Of a stretch of 64,000 bases of DNA, positions 49,335 to 57,815 are shown piece by piece (the first letter of the stretch is position 1; each line of letters begins with the position of its first letter). The position numbers were made by a program, and so were the translations under genes. The stretch is taken from assembly GCA_026014735.1 (NCBI GenBank), contig JAOZHT010000002.1, forward strand, positions 310,001 to 374,000, written 5' to 3'. The DNA is from Candidatus Bathyarchaeota archaeon (GTDB taxonomy: Archaea > Thermoproteota > Bathyarchaeia > Bathyarchaeales > Bathycorpusculaceae). The notes below the pieces were generated by a model. That model saw nothing but the letters and a program-made list of their open reading frames with translations. It was not told where the DNA came from and did no database searches.

Positions 49335-50714
49335 ATGAAAATCACCTTAGTTAACCCGCCATACCCCCCAAGCGTACATTCACACCCCGCGTTTATGCCG
49401 CTGGGAATAGGCTACCTTGGAGCGGTGGCAGAGAAAGCAGGACACAAAGTCACCGTCATCGACTGCCAAGCCGAAAAACTAACGCAGGAAACCTTCCGGA
49501 CCCGCCTAGCCGAGACCCCCTCAGACATCGTCGGCGTCACAGCCACCACGCTTCTCTACAAGTCTGCCATGCAACTCATCACCACCTCCAAGCAGGTGCA
49601 TCCAGAGGCAACCACGGTGCTGGGCGGCTCACATGGCACGTTTTGGGATGAGAACGCCCTCAAAGAGTTCCCAGCCCTCGACATGGTCGTGCGGCGTGAG
49701 GGCGAGGAAACCTTCATTGAACTCGCTGAGAAACTTGAAAGCCACGGCAGACTCAAAGCGGTTTTAGGCATTACCTTCCGCGACGGCGACAAAATCGTCC
49801 GCAACCCCGATCGCCCCTTCATAGCCGACCTTGACGCGTTGCCCTTTCCTGCTCACCACCTTTTCCCGCTGGAGAAGCTGCGGCATAACGGCAAAATCAT
49901 TTTTCCGCTGGTAAGCAGCCGCGGATGCGTCTTCTGGTGTGACTTCTGCAGCACCGTACGCATGTTCGGCAGAGGCTATCGCATGCGCAGCGCCGAAAAC
50001 GTGGTGGATGAGATGCAGCTTATCCATGATAAGTATGGCGTGGATCAAGTTACCTTCTATGATGACGCATTTAGCGTGGACCGAGCCCGGATTGTGAAGA
50101 TCTGCCGGGAGCTTCGTACGCGGGGTTTGCGTTTGAAGTGGGACTGCGGCACCCGCGTGGACATGGTGGACCGCGAACTCATGACGACCATGCGTGACGC
50201 TGGATGCTTCGCTGTCTGGCTGGGCGTGGAATCAGGCTCAGAGGCCATCTTGGGCGCCATGAATAAAAACATCAAGATCGAGCAGACCAAGCTGGCATAC
50301 AAGACAGCGCATCAAGTTGGGCTTATGACGATTGCTAACGTGGTGCTGGGCTTCCCCGGCGAAACCGAGCAGACCGCCCGCCAAACCATAAAGCTTGTAA
50401 AGGAACTCAGCCCCGACGACGTGGGCTTCTACATAGCCACACCCTACCCCGGCACCCCCATGTACGACGAAGTCGTCAAGAACGGCTGGCTGAGAGTAGA
50501 TGACTTTGACAGGTTCGACACGGCAGGCCCAACCTTTGAGACACCGATGCTTAGCATGGAGAAGGTGGCGGAGCTGCGTGCTAAAGCCTACCAAGAATTC
50601 TATCTGCGCCCCAGCTACGTCATAAAGATGATGCGGCACGGCGGCGTCTATGGGATCGCTGCGGTGAAGACTTCAGGTGCTTACCTGCTGCGGTACCTGC
50701 ATCTGAGGCACTGA
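49335..50714 (+). CDS. B12-binding radical SAM protein (5 of 6)
   Basis: 459 residues. Same architecture as member 4: MKITLVNPPYPPSVHSHPAF, LGIGYLGAVAEKAGHKVTVI, VLGGSHGTFWDENA; cluster SSRGCVFWCDFCSTVRMFGR; FYDDAFSVDRARIV; VVLGFPGETEQTAR. I estimate roughly 60-65% protein identity to member 4, and two stretches of over 40 identical bases at the radical SAM cluster and near the C-terminus. Probable tandem duplicate with later gene conversion. Substrate unknown. Confidence 0.85.
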   Translation: MKITLVNPPYPPSVHSHPAFMPLGIGYLGAVAEKAGHKVTVIDCQAEKLTQETFRTRLAETPSDIVGVTATTLLYKSAMQLITTSKQVHPEATTVLGGSHGTFWDENALKEFPALDMVVRREGEETFIELAEKLESHGRLKAVLGITFRDGDKIVRNPDRPFIADLDALPFPAHHLFPLEKLRHNGKIIFPLVSSRGCVFWCDFCSTVRMFGRGYRMRSAENVVDEMQLIHDKYGVDQVTFYDDAFSVDRARIVKICRELRTRGLRLKWDCGTRVDMVDRELMTTMRDAGCFAVWLGVESGSEAILGAMNKNIKIEQTKLAYKTAHQVGLMTIANVVLGFPGETEQTARQTIKLVKELSPDDVGFYIATPYPGTPMYDEVVKNGWLRVDDFDRFDTAGPTFETPMLSMEKVAELRAKAYQEFYLRPSYVIKMMRHGGVYGIAAVKTSGAYLLRYLHLRH

Positions 50715-51089
50715 GGGCTCCTTGAGTTTACGGATAAACGCAGCCGCCGCTAAGGCAAGCACGGTTACACTGAGCGAAACAGTTATGGATATGAAGTTTA
50801 TGCCGATGGGTGAGAGCCCCAGGAACAATCCGATTAGCCCCGCTAAACCCAGGCTTAACGCGACGGAGAGCACGATGGATTCGATGAGGTCCAGGCGGTT
50901 TTTGCCTAAAAACAGCAGGTTTACTAGGCAGTAGCCGGGCAAGAAAACAACAAAGATGAAGGCAAGGACAGCGCGGATGTAAACGAAGATGCTGTCGCTT
51001 GGGATAAGATAAGTTATCAATAACGTTGCTGCTGTGAAGGCTACGATGATTTCAAACCATCTTTGCGGCTTCACGGTTTTTACCTTCAA
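50673..51089 (-). CDS. DUF1616 N-terminal-type membrane protein
   Basis: 138 residues with four hydrophobic helices. The stretch RAVLAFIFVVFLPGYCLVNL and DLIESIVLSVALSLGLAGLI matches the N-terminal membrane half of DUF1616 proteins, which normally continue into a soluble beta domain. Here the protein stops after a short tail; a free-standing C-terminal-like half is at 17450-17974. The 3' end overlaps the end of the convergent radical SAM gene by 42 nt. Possible envelope or glycosylation role. Confidence 0.65.
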   Translation of the reverse strand: MKVKTVKPQRWFEIIVAFTAATLLITYLIPSDSIFVYIRAVLAFIFVVFLPGYCLVNLLFLGKNRLDLIESIVLSVALSLGLAGLIGLFLGLSPIGINFISITVSLSVTVLALAAAAFIRKLKEPSVPQMQVPQQVST

Positions 51090-51112
51090 AAAAATAAAGA
51101 AAGGAAGAAAGT

Positions 51113-52024
51113 TTACATGAACGCCTTGTAGATTGGGTGTGTTTCTTCGAGTGGTCTGGTTCCAAGGTCAGCTGCTGCAGATGCGATGTATGTGTCAGTG
51201 ATTGCGACTGCTGGGAAGACCCATTCTGCCTGCTCGGCTGGACCGATCATGAGCCAGTTGGCGCCTGCCATCTGCATGATGGTGTTAGTTGAGCAGACTG
51301 TGCCTTTGCGGAACTCTTTAGCGATGTTTGCTTTAACCCAACCCATGGTTGTGACAACGTTGCCGCTGCCTAATCCGACTGGGTGACCATACTTCTCTTT
51401 CATGATGGGTATGGCACGAACGGATGTGCCCATGTCTGGTTCGAACGCTGGAATGGCTGTGTCGATGAGCGGTTTAGTGATGCCGCCTTTCTCTGCGAGC
51501 GCTAATGCTTCAACGATGACGTTCATTTTGCCTTCAAGAGTTGTGTCTTTTGGATCATCAGCAAGCACAATGGACATCTTGATGCCGCTTTCCTTAAGGT
51601 TGGCAAGTTCAGCATCGGTGACGCCCTTGTAGACTGAGTTGTAGAGGCATCTGTCGGTTAAGCCCATCTTCTTTGCCAAGTTTGCAGCTGCCATGCGGGT
51701 CTTAGGGCTCATTGCGTCGAGCATGAGTGGTGCATCGGTGTGTTGTGGGACGAAGTCGATGTATTTCTCGAAGGCTGTCTCAGTCGTTCCGACTATGTCA
51801 AGAGCGAATGGGACGCCGGTTATGTCGCTTTGGGTTTGGCATGTGTTAATGATTTGTTCTGCAGCCTTTGCATCGAAGATACCTTTGTTTGCGTCCTGAA
51901 CCATCTTCTGGCCTAGCCAAAAGATAGAGCCAATCAAGAAAGTTGGTAATTCTCCCGGTTGACCGCCTACTTTAACTTTCCCAAGCGTGTAGATTTTCTG
52001 TTCTGTGCCGAATTTAAAGGACAT
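51113..52024 (-). CDS. MtrH-family methyltransferase
   Basis: TIM-barrel methyltransferase of the MtrH family (303 residues), which moves a methyl group between tetrahydromethanopterin (or a similar pterin) and a corrinoid protein. Signatures: KVKVGGQPGELPTFLIGSIF near residue 20, QSDITGVPFALDIVG, DRCLYNSVYKG, PLIDTAIPAFEPDMGTSVRA. No other Mtr subunits (A-G) are in the window, so this is a soluble, stand-alone type, as in methyltransferase sets of non-methanogenic archaea. It follows the corrinoid protein gene by 18 nt; the two should form one methyl-transfer pair. Confidence 0.85.
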   Translation of the reverse strand: MSFKFGTEQKIYTLGKVKVGGQPGELPTFLIGSIFWLGQKMVQDANKGIFDAKAAEQIINTCQTQSDITGVPFALDIVGTTETAFEKYIDFVPQHTDAPLMLDAMSPKTRMAAANLAKKMGLTDRCLYNSVYKGVTDAELANLKESGIKMSIVLADDPKDTTLEGKMNVIVEALALAEKGGITKPLIDTAIPAFEPDMGTSVRAIPIMKEKYGHPVGLGSGNVVTTMGWVKANIAKEFRKGTVCSTNTIMQMAGANWLMIGPAEQAEWVFPAVAITDTYIASAAADLGTRPLEETHPIYKAFM

Positions 52025-52042
52025 TATTCCACTTCTGATGGA

Positions 52043-52468
52043 TTATTTCTTGATCGCTTTCTTTGCGAGCTCTGGAGCTTCTTCCTTGTTCTTGCCGAAG
52101 AGTGCACCGAGGGCATCAGCGTCTTCTTTTTTAACGGCTGCGCCGCCCATGATGATGCCGACTTTGTCTTTGAGGCCTGCTGCCTTGAGAAGTTCGTCTA
52201 GTTTTGCAAGGTTGTTCTTTGCTGGGACAGTGTTAACTGAGATTGCGATGAGGTTTGCGTTGTTTTCTTTTACTTTGTCGATGAATACTTGTGGAGCAAC
52301 GCTTTTTCCGACGTCAATGGTTTTGAATCCTGCGCGTTTTAGTGACCGGCGAACTGCTTCTTTCGCTGTGTCATGCATGTCTGGTTCGATGTTGCCGATA
52401 ACGATTATGCCTAATGGATTCTCTGGTTCTGGTGGTTCTTTTTCCATCATAGATTTAAGCCACGACAT
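52043..52468 (-). CDS. Minimal corrinoid (B12-binding) protein, partner of MtrH
   Basis: 141 residues that consist only of the Rossmann-type B12-binding domain. The cobalt-ligand motif reads DMHDTA (His32), so His is present, but the Gly of the usual DxHxxG is Ala. Later elements fit: FKTIDVGKSVAPQVFIDKVK, LIAISVNTVPA (in place of S-x-L) and VGIIMGGAAVK. The usual N-terminal four-helix cap of methyltransferase corrinoid proteins is missing. It probably carries the methyl group for the MtrH-like enzyme encoded just downstream; no substrate-specific MtxB gene is nearby. Confidence 0.8.
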   Translation of the reverse strand: MSWLKSMMEKEPPEPENPLGIIVIGNIEPDMHDTAKEAVRRSLKRAGFKTIDVGKSVAPQVFIDKVKENNANLIAISVNTVPAKNNLAKLDELLKAAGLKDKVGIIMGGAAVKKEDADALGALFGKNKEEAPELAKKAIKK

Positions 52469-52485
52469 TTAAACACCTTTTTTCC

Positions 52486-52531
52486 TTTTTTATACTCTGG
52501 GCTTTTTATACTCGAATTTCATATTTAACCT
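52486..52531. promoter_or_regulatory. Divergent promoter with duplicated TATA motif
   Basis: On the minus strand GAGTATAAAAA occurs twice, 17 bp apart (52486-52496 and 52503-52513), upstream of the corrinoid-MtrH operon. On the plus strand CATATTTAACC (about 52520-52530) serves the GT-C-like operon. Two tandem TATA copies suggest two start sites or a strong promoter. Confidence 0.5.
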
Positions 52532-52574
52532 TTTACCAACAATTCCCACGTAAGCATATTAAGCGTGAAAGTAA

Positions 52575-54974
52575 ATGCCTAAAGTTATTCCCTCGCATGT
52601 GTTGCTGTTGTTGCTGTTTGCGTTTGCATTCAGCTACCGTTTGCTTCTTATGCTTTGGGCTGGTTACCCGCCGGGCGCCGATATAGGTTTGCATAACAGC
52701 GTGATTCATTCGATTGTTGGCGTGGGAAACGTGGATTTTCTCTATAATTTCTATCATATTGGCGGTGGGGTGTCGCTGACTTTTCCAGGCTACCACATCT
52801 TTACTTCAGCAGTAATCTTGATGACTGGGTTACCTGAGTATCTTGCGCAGGCCGCGGTGGTTTCCCTGTTTTCTGCAGTCATAGTGCTCTGTGCTTTCTT
52901 GGTCACCAAGAAGGTTTGGACGGCATCGGCGGCGTTGATTGTTGCTTTTTTGGCGGCGATTTCCCGTTTTGACGTAGAGATGCTTATGTGGGCAGGTTAC
53001 CCCAACGTGTTAACCCTGATGCTTATACCGTTAACCTTCTATCTGTACCTGGAAAAGGACCGCTTCTCTAGTGTGCCCTTTTATGTTTCCACCTCGCTAT
53101 TGGCAGCTTCGATATTTCTGACTCATTCCTTAAGCGCCGTCATGTTTGTCGGGGTGCTGGCGCCGGTGGTATTACTTGTTCTGCTCTGGCCTAAAACCAT
53201 GGGGGCCTCTAGGAAAAACATACTTTACCGCTGGATACTGCCCCTTGTTTTCGGCGCAGCCCTGGTTTCGCCGTTCCTGATTCAGGCGGTTCCAACATAC
53301 CTTCAAGAGTACGGTTCAGCCGAAATAACCAACGCAACCCTAGCCAGCAGAATCCTCCCCTACTGGATAGTGCTGCCTCTTTTCCTCATCGTGGTAGGTT
53401 TCTTTGCTTTCTCCGTAAAGTACCAAAAGAAAATCGTGACGCTACCGACATTGCTGTTTGCCATGTGGGTTTTTGTTCCGCTGATCTGCACGCAGGGCTA
53501 CCTGGTTGGGGCACCGGTTGATTATAATCGTTTCCTCTATTTTCTGATACTGCCTGTTTTGGTGTTCATCGCGGTTCTGATTGACCATGGCTCCGAAACC
53601 TTCGCCTATGCCATCGACAAGAACCGAGGCAAAATCAACTTTGAAAGATACAAAATCCGGGTCAACCGACGCTTTGAGGGGATCCAGCGGAAACTGGAGG
53701 GGGCATCCAAAAAATTAGCTGTTGCCGCCACCCAAAAGAGGCTGTATAGCTTTTTTATCCTGTTCTTTCTGCTGCTCTCGTTTGTGGCGCTGCCCATCTT
53801 TGCAACTCCTTCCCTAAACTTTGGTCAGACACTCCAGAGCTACTACCAAACTATGGATAATCCTAAGTGGGAGGCGATGCAGTGGATTAAGCAGAATACA
53901 TCGGAGGGTTCGGTGCTTGTGGCTGATGCATTGTATGGCTGGTGGCTAGGCGGGTTTACGCAGCAGCCAACTTTGAGTGCTGTGGAACCAGCGTATCTGA
54001 CGGTTAAGCGAGAAGTAGATAATGCCACATTTGCCCGAAATCTACTTGACACCGATTATATTGTTGATAATGGTTTGATTCAAGTCAGGGATGACGGTTA
54101 CCTTTCAAGGCATAATCCAGAGATATTAGTTAAGCAAAACTGGACTTATGCGGATTATTCCTTCTTCACTTTTAGCAGCCAAGATTTCACGGTAGATTAC
54201 AACGTTGACGGAATACATAATACAAGTTCTGTTAAATTGGTTGATCTCCCAACGAAGGAGACTCGACTTGAGAATTACGGGGATCACTTAGACATAGTTG
54301 TTATTCAGGGAAACGAGTTCTTTAACTACACTCGCACAACCACCCTCTATGGTGGATTAGAATTTGTAACTGTTTCCTCAACCCTTCAAGCGATAACTCC
54401 AGGGGTAACCTTCGCATCGGTAGATATGACAATTCAAACCACAGGGCTTCAAGTTCAGGCACCCTATGATGACGAAGCGACAATCGGGATAGTGGAGACT
54501 GGCACAAAGGATTTCGGTCAGCTGATTTTCAAAACAACACCGTTCTATGCAGATATTGCATATGCAAGTAAGGACTCAGAGGTCGTAAAAGGCGTTAATC
54601 TGCATTACCTATTCAATGGAGCTTCAGAAGCCAAAATAGACATTTCAGCTATTGCCTACTCAGCAACCAATGAACAACGCTACTACGACAATGTAGATGA
54701 AAGAAATACTTTTTTTTCCCAAAAAATGGCTGAAAACCTTAACGCAGACTTGAAACCGACCATGGCATCTTTTGACGTTTTTGACTACAAAGAGGAACTT
54801 AAAAACCGCAGCGTCTCATATGTGGTTCTGTCAGTCAGCCAAGATTCTAACCCTGATAAGACAGAATTAGATATTCAAGCCAAATTCGCTCTCGACCCCC
54901 TGTTTAGCCGCGTATTTAATAACCAAGAAGTCGCAATCTTTCAAGTTAACAGACACCTGCAAGGGACAGGGTGA
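52575..54974 (+). CDS. Large GT-C-like membrane protein with extracellular C-terminal domain (first of pair)
   Basis: 799 residues. The N-terminal 330 residues hold about ten membrane helices; the first outer loop, WAGYPPGADIGLHNSVIHSI, has the acidic/His pattern of GT-C glycosyltransferases (ArnT/Pmt-like, family 39 style). After a basic cytoplasmic linker (about residues 345-390) one more helix leads into a long outer region rich in beta-strand and NxS/T sites. GT-C enzymes move a sugar from a polyprenyl phosphate to protein or lipid. The stop overlaps the next gene as GTGA. Sequence-based proof of catalysis is lacking. Confidence 0.65.
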   Translation: MPKVIPSHVLLLLLFAFAFSYRLLLMLWAGYPPGADIGLHNSVIHSIVGVGNVDFLYNFYHIGGGVSLTFPGYHIFTSAVILMTGLPEYLAQAAVVSLFSAVIVLCAFLVTKKVWTASAALIVAFLAAISRFDVEMLMWAGYPNVLTLMLIPLTFYLYLEKDRFSSVPFYVSTSLLAASIFLTHSLSAVMFVGVLAPVVLLVLLWPKTMGASRKNILYRWILPLVFGAALVSPFLIQAVPTYLQEYGSAEITNATLASRILPYWIVLPLFLIVVGFFAFSVKYQKKIVTLPTLLFAMWVFVPLICTQGYLVGAPVDYNRFLYFLILPVLVFIAVLIDHGSETFAYAIDKNRGKINFERYKIRVNRRFEGIQRKLEGASKKLAVAATQKRLYSFFILFFLLLSFVALPIFATPSLNFGQTLQSYYQTMDNPKWEAMQWIKQNTSEGSVLVADALYGWWLGGFTQQPTLSAVEPAYLTVKREVDNATFARNLLDTDYIVDNGLIQVRDDGYLSRHNPEILVKQNWTYADYSFFTFSSQDFTVDYNVDGIHNTSSVKLVDLPTKETRLENYGDHLDIVVIQGNEFFNYTRTTTLYGGLEFVTVSSTLQAITPGVTFASVDMTIQTTGLQVQAPYDDEATIGIVETGTKDFGQLIFKTTPFYADIAYASKDSEVVKGVNLHYLFNGASEAKIDISAIAYSATNEQRYYDNVDERNTFFSQKMAENLNADLKPTMASFDVFDYKEELKNRSVSYVVLSVSQDSNPDKTELDIQAKFALDPLFSRVFNNQEVAIFQVNRHLQGTG

Positions 54975-57280
54975 GCACAATAGCGTTGCTTGATGGCTTA
55001 CAAAACAAGAAGCAAATCGAAGTTGCCTTCATAGCGGTTTTCTCAGTGCTCATCTTCGCCATATTCTACGTGCTCGTATCCATGAACGGCGTGGTTTTAG
55101 GCAACGACCCCGCGGTGCATCTGGAGAAAGCCCAGATTTTCCTAAACACAGGCCAAATCTCGCTGGCTAACATCGGCTGGACTCCTCCACTCTACCAGAT
55201 TGTGCTGGCTATGCTGATTTCCCTAAGCGGTGCCTCAGCGGTTGCTCAGTACATCGTGCTGGTTAGGGTTTTTGCGGTGGTTGTGGATTGGCTGCTGTTT
55301 ATGGCGGTTTATTTGATGGCTACCAAGTTCTTCGGCAGAAAAGTCGGCGTCGTCGCTTCGGTTCTGCTGTTGATGTCTTTTCCAACTTTCGAGATGAACG
55401 CCTTCGGCGGCTACACGACGGTTCTGGCGTTGGCGTTTCTGTTTCTGGTTCTGCTTTACACTCCGTTGGCGGTGAATAAGCTGGGGTATTTGGCGGTGGC
55501 GTTTTTTGCGGCGTTTGGGCTGGTGCTTTCGCATCAGTTGGCGGCGTTTTTAGCGGTTTTCATTATGCCGCCGGTGCTGCTGTATATGCTGATTAAGTCA
55601 AAGGGCAAAAACCTCAAGGTGGTAATGGCGCTTGCTTTAGGCGGCGGCATAGCGTTTTTCCTCTACTATTTCCAAGCCATGGCCGGCTACCTCGATGTAG
55701 TAATTGATTACGTGTTTTTCGCCATCAAAGCCTACGCTTACCAGATTCCCTACACTAGCTTTGGAGCCTTTATGATTGATTACGGCTTTGTTTTCTTCTT
55801 TGCAGTGGCAGGCATCGGCATCTCATATTACCTGCTTAGGAAAAGGGGGAAACCGCTGTACTTTTTGATTCTGATTCTAAGTTTCGCGGTTCCGCTTTTC
55901 TTTGCGGAATCCTACCTTTTCGGGTTGTTTATGCCTTTCCAGTGGTTCATGTATTACGTTACTCCACCAATTGCGATTTTAGCCGCGGTTGCCATCGTAT
56001 TCTGTGCCGAGAAACTTCTGGTTTACTATAGCAGTCACCGTTTGATTTTCCGCAAGATGTGGGTTCGGGCGATGGTGGTTTTGGTTGTGGTGGCGTTGGC
56101 GGCTATGCTGGTTTATCGGGGTGATGTTGTGTATGGTAAAATCATGGAGGCCAGCGTTTTTTACTCGACCACCGACGTGAAAGCCTATGATGCAGGTGTG
56201 TGGCTAAAAGAAAACTATCCTGAACCAGCCAACGTGACTGTGACGCGGATTCCAGGTTTCTGGTTCCAGGAGTTCTCGGGTAAAAACGTGACGGCGCAAA
56301 CTGACCATACTGTGCAGCGTAATGAAGTGGCGGAGTCAATTCTGAGTTTATCCTATGAAATTGAGCAGCCTCAGACGCTACTGAAAGCCTACGAAGCCAA
56401 AGGCGCCATATACGATGAAACCTACGTTTCCTTCGATCAGGTTTGGAACCGCGTTTCCTACACGTCGGGCGCAGGCGACTTTGTCATGTTCAGCCTAAAT
56501 GGCGTGGACTATAACATTGCGCTGTCAAGCATGCACCGCATAACAGTATTCAACTCATCCGCAAACCCCAAATCCATCTCGTTCATCTTCACCAACCAGT
56601 ACGTTGCAGTTACAAAAACCATCCAAGTCGCCGACGATCAATACCCCTTCACGGTTTCCTGGACTCTAACTCCTCTGCAGGCCACCCTATCCAACGCTTC
56701 GCTTTACCTGAGCACCCTTATGGATTTAGCCTTCAAGTTTGACCGAGTACAGATTCCGGGTTTGTATGATTGGATTAGCCCTTGGGATGCGCCTAGCCAA
56801 CTTAAAACCGTCAGCCCCGACGGGTGGGTTGCAGCCGCCTTTGCTGGCGCGCATTTGACGGATAATTATCTGGGACTCTACGATGAAGCCGATGATGTGG
56901 CGGTGGCGTTCCGCTTCAATGAGCTGCCAGAATGGGGCAACGTCGGCGCACTAAACACCAGCTACATCGATGCTGTGCGTTTCGGCTACGGCTTTGGCGA
57001 TTTAGCAGCTAACCAGTCTGCAGGCTGCTCCTATGAGGTTCTGTCGCTTTCCAAAAGCACCTATCCCACGTTGTCGCCTCAAGCCGTGGAGGGCCTGTTT
57101 GATTTGAAGCCAGCTAAATTCGCGGTCTCCGCTCGAGACTACATGGATTACATAAATGAAAACGACATCCGCTTCATAGTTTACGACAAAAACCAGCTTG
57201 ACACCACAATCATCCATAGCAAGCTGCTCCAGCAAATCTTCAGCAACGACCGATACGTCATCTTTAAAATCCTACGCTGA
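54971..57280 (+). CDS. Large GT-C-like membrane protein with extracellular C-terminal domain (second of pair)
   Basis: 769 residues. About ten to twelve helices over residues 20-390, with outer-loop NDPAVHLEKAQIFLNTG (Asp and His as in GT-C enzymes) and GWTPPLYQIV; then a large outer domain with beta-strand and DQYPFTVSWTLTPLQATLSN. It is a distant relative of the upstream gene and is translated from GTG inside its stop, so the two probably form a heteromer or act in series. The GT2 enzymes elsewhere in the window could supply dolichyl-phosphate sugars. Confidence 0.65.
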   Translation: MSTIALLDGLQNKKQIEVAFIAVFSVLIFAIFYVLVSMNGVVLGNDPAVHLEKAQIFLNTGQISLANIGWTPPLYQIVLAMLISLSGASAVAQYIVLVRVFAVVVDWLLFMAVYLMATKFFGRKVGVVASVLLLMSFPTFEMNAFGGYTTVLALAFLFLVLLYTPLAVNKLGYLAVAFFAAFGLVLSHQLAAFLAVFIMPPVLLYMLIKSKGKNLKVVMALALGGGIAFFLYYFQAMAGYLDVVIDYVFFAIKAYAYQIPYTSFGAFMIDYGFVFFFAVAGIGISYYLLRKRGKPLYFLILILSFAVPLFFAESYLFGLFMPFQWFMYYVTPPIAILAAVAIVFCAEKLLVYYSSHRLIFRKMWVRAMVVLVVVALAAMLVYRGDVVYGKIMEASVFYSTTDVKAYDAGVWLKENYPEPANVTVTRIPGFWFQEFSGKNVTAQTDHTVQRNEVAESILSLSYEIEQPQTLLKAYEAKGAIYDETYVSFDQVWNRVSYTSGAGDFVMFSLNGVDYNIALSSMHRITVFNSSANPKSISFIFTNQYVAVTKTIQVADDQYPFTVSWTLTPLQATLSNASLYLSTLMDLAFKFDRVQIPGLYDWISPWDAPSQLKTVSPDGWVAAAFAGAHLTDNYLGLYDEADDVAVAFRFNELPEWGNVGALNTSYIDAVRFGYGFGDLAANQSAGCSYEVLSLSKSTYPTLSPQAVEGLFDLKPAKFAVSARDYMDYINENDIRFIVYDKNQLDTTIIHSKLLQQIFSNDRYVIFKILR

Positions 57281-57815
57281 TGCGATGCCTCTTTTTTCCC
57301 ATTGGGAAACTTAAAGCTGTGCAGTTGCGTGCGGCGTTGCCATCATAAATTCTGTGTAAGCTGTTTTTCTTTAGTAGTTGTTGTGGGGGACCCCTCTTTA
57401 CACAACAACAACTTACGGTTTATGTAAAACAATGCTTTTTGGCGTCAGGCGTAATGGCATATTGCAGATTGGTTGTGGAGCAACCCACAAGCAGAACACA
57501 AAGATTTGATCCACAAACCATAGAGACATAGCCCAGACGTCTGCTGCTCCACCGCTACCTCCCCCCCTCTATATATAGAGTCAACGAAGAGTGGCTTGTA
57601 TGTTTATTCGTTTTTGGTGCTTGGTTGATTCCCGTAGAGATAAAAGGGTTTTCGTCTAGGTCTCATGACTAAGCCAAGTAAAGGTTTTTTCCTGATCAAT
57701 TACACCCAAAGTGCCAGAAAACCGGGGTTGCCTAGATGCTTCTTTTAGGTGAACATCTGCTGCTCTCGGAACCACCAAAAAGCTCTGACGAACCAGAAAA
57801 GAGCGATGCCAATAG
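57281..57815. other. Structured non-coding spacer with hairpins and element C
   Basis: 535 bp without a supported gene. Features: a 9-bp stem GTTGTTGTG (57377-57385) with CACAACAAC (57401-57409) whose 15-nt loop begins with GGGGACCCC; a second hairpin TTGTGG-AGCAAC-CCACAA at about 57469-57486; and element C at 57541-57590, minus strand. A T-run (CTCTTTTTTCCC, about 57291-57300) after the GT-C gene could terminate it. The density of stems suggests a transcribed RNA. Confidence 0.45.
57541..57590 (-). repeat. Dispersed TATA/G-tract element, copy C (partial)
   Basis: On the minus strand: CTTCGTTGACTCTATATAT, AGAGGGGGGGAGGT, then GTGGAGCAGCAG. This aligns with the right end of copies A and B (CTTTTGTTGAGCCTATAAAT, AGAGGGGGGG, GTGGCTGAGCAACAG) through TATA, G-tract and tail. 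The 70 nt further upstream of the core do not match. Confidence 0.55.

Noticed and set aside
39166-50714. Direct naming of members 2, 4 and 5 as GDGT ring synthases
   Set aside because: Only superfamily-level features are visible; no motif I can see separates Grs from other B12-radical SAM enzymes, so this is kept as a hypothesis only.
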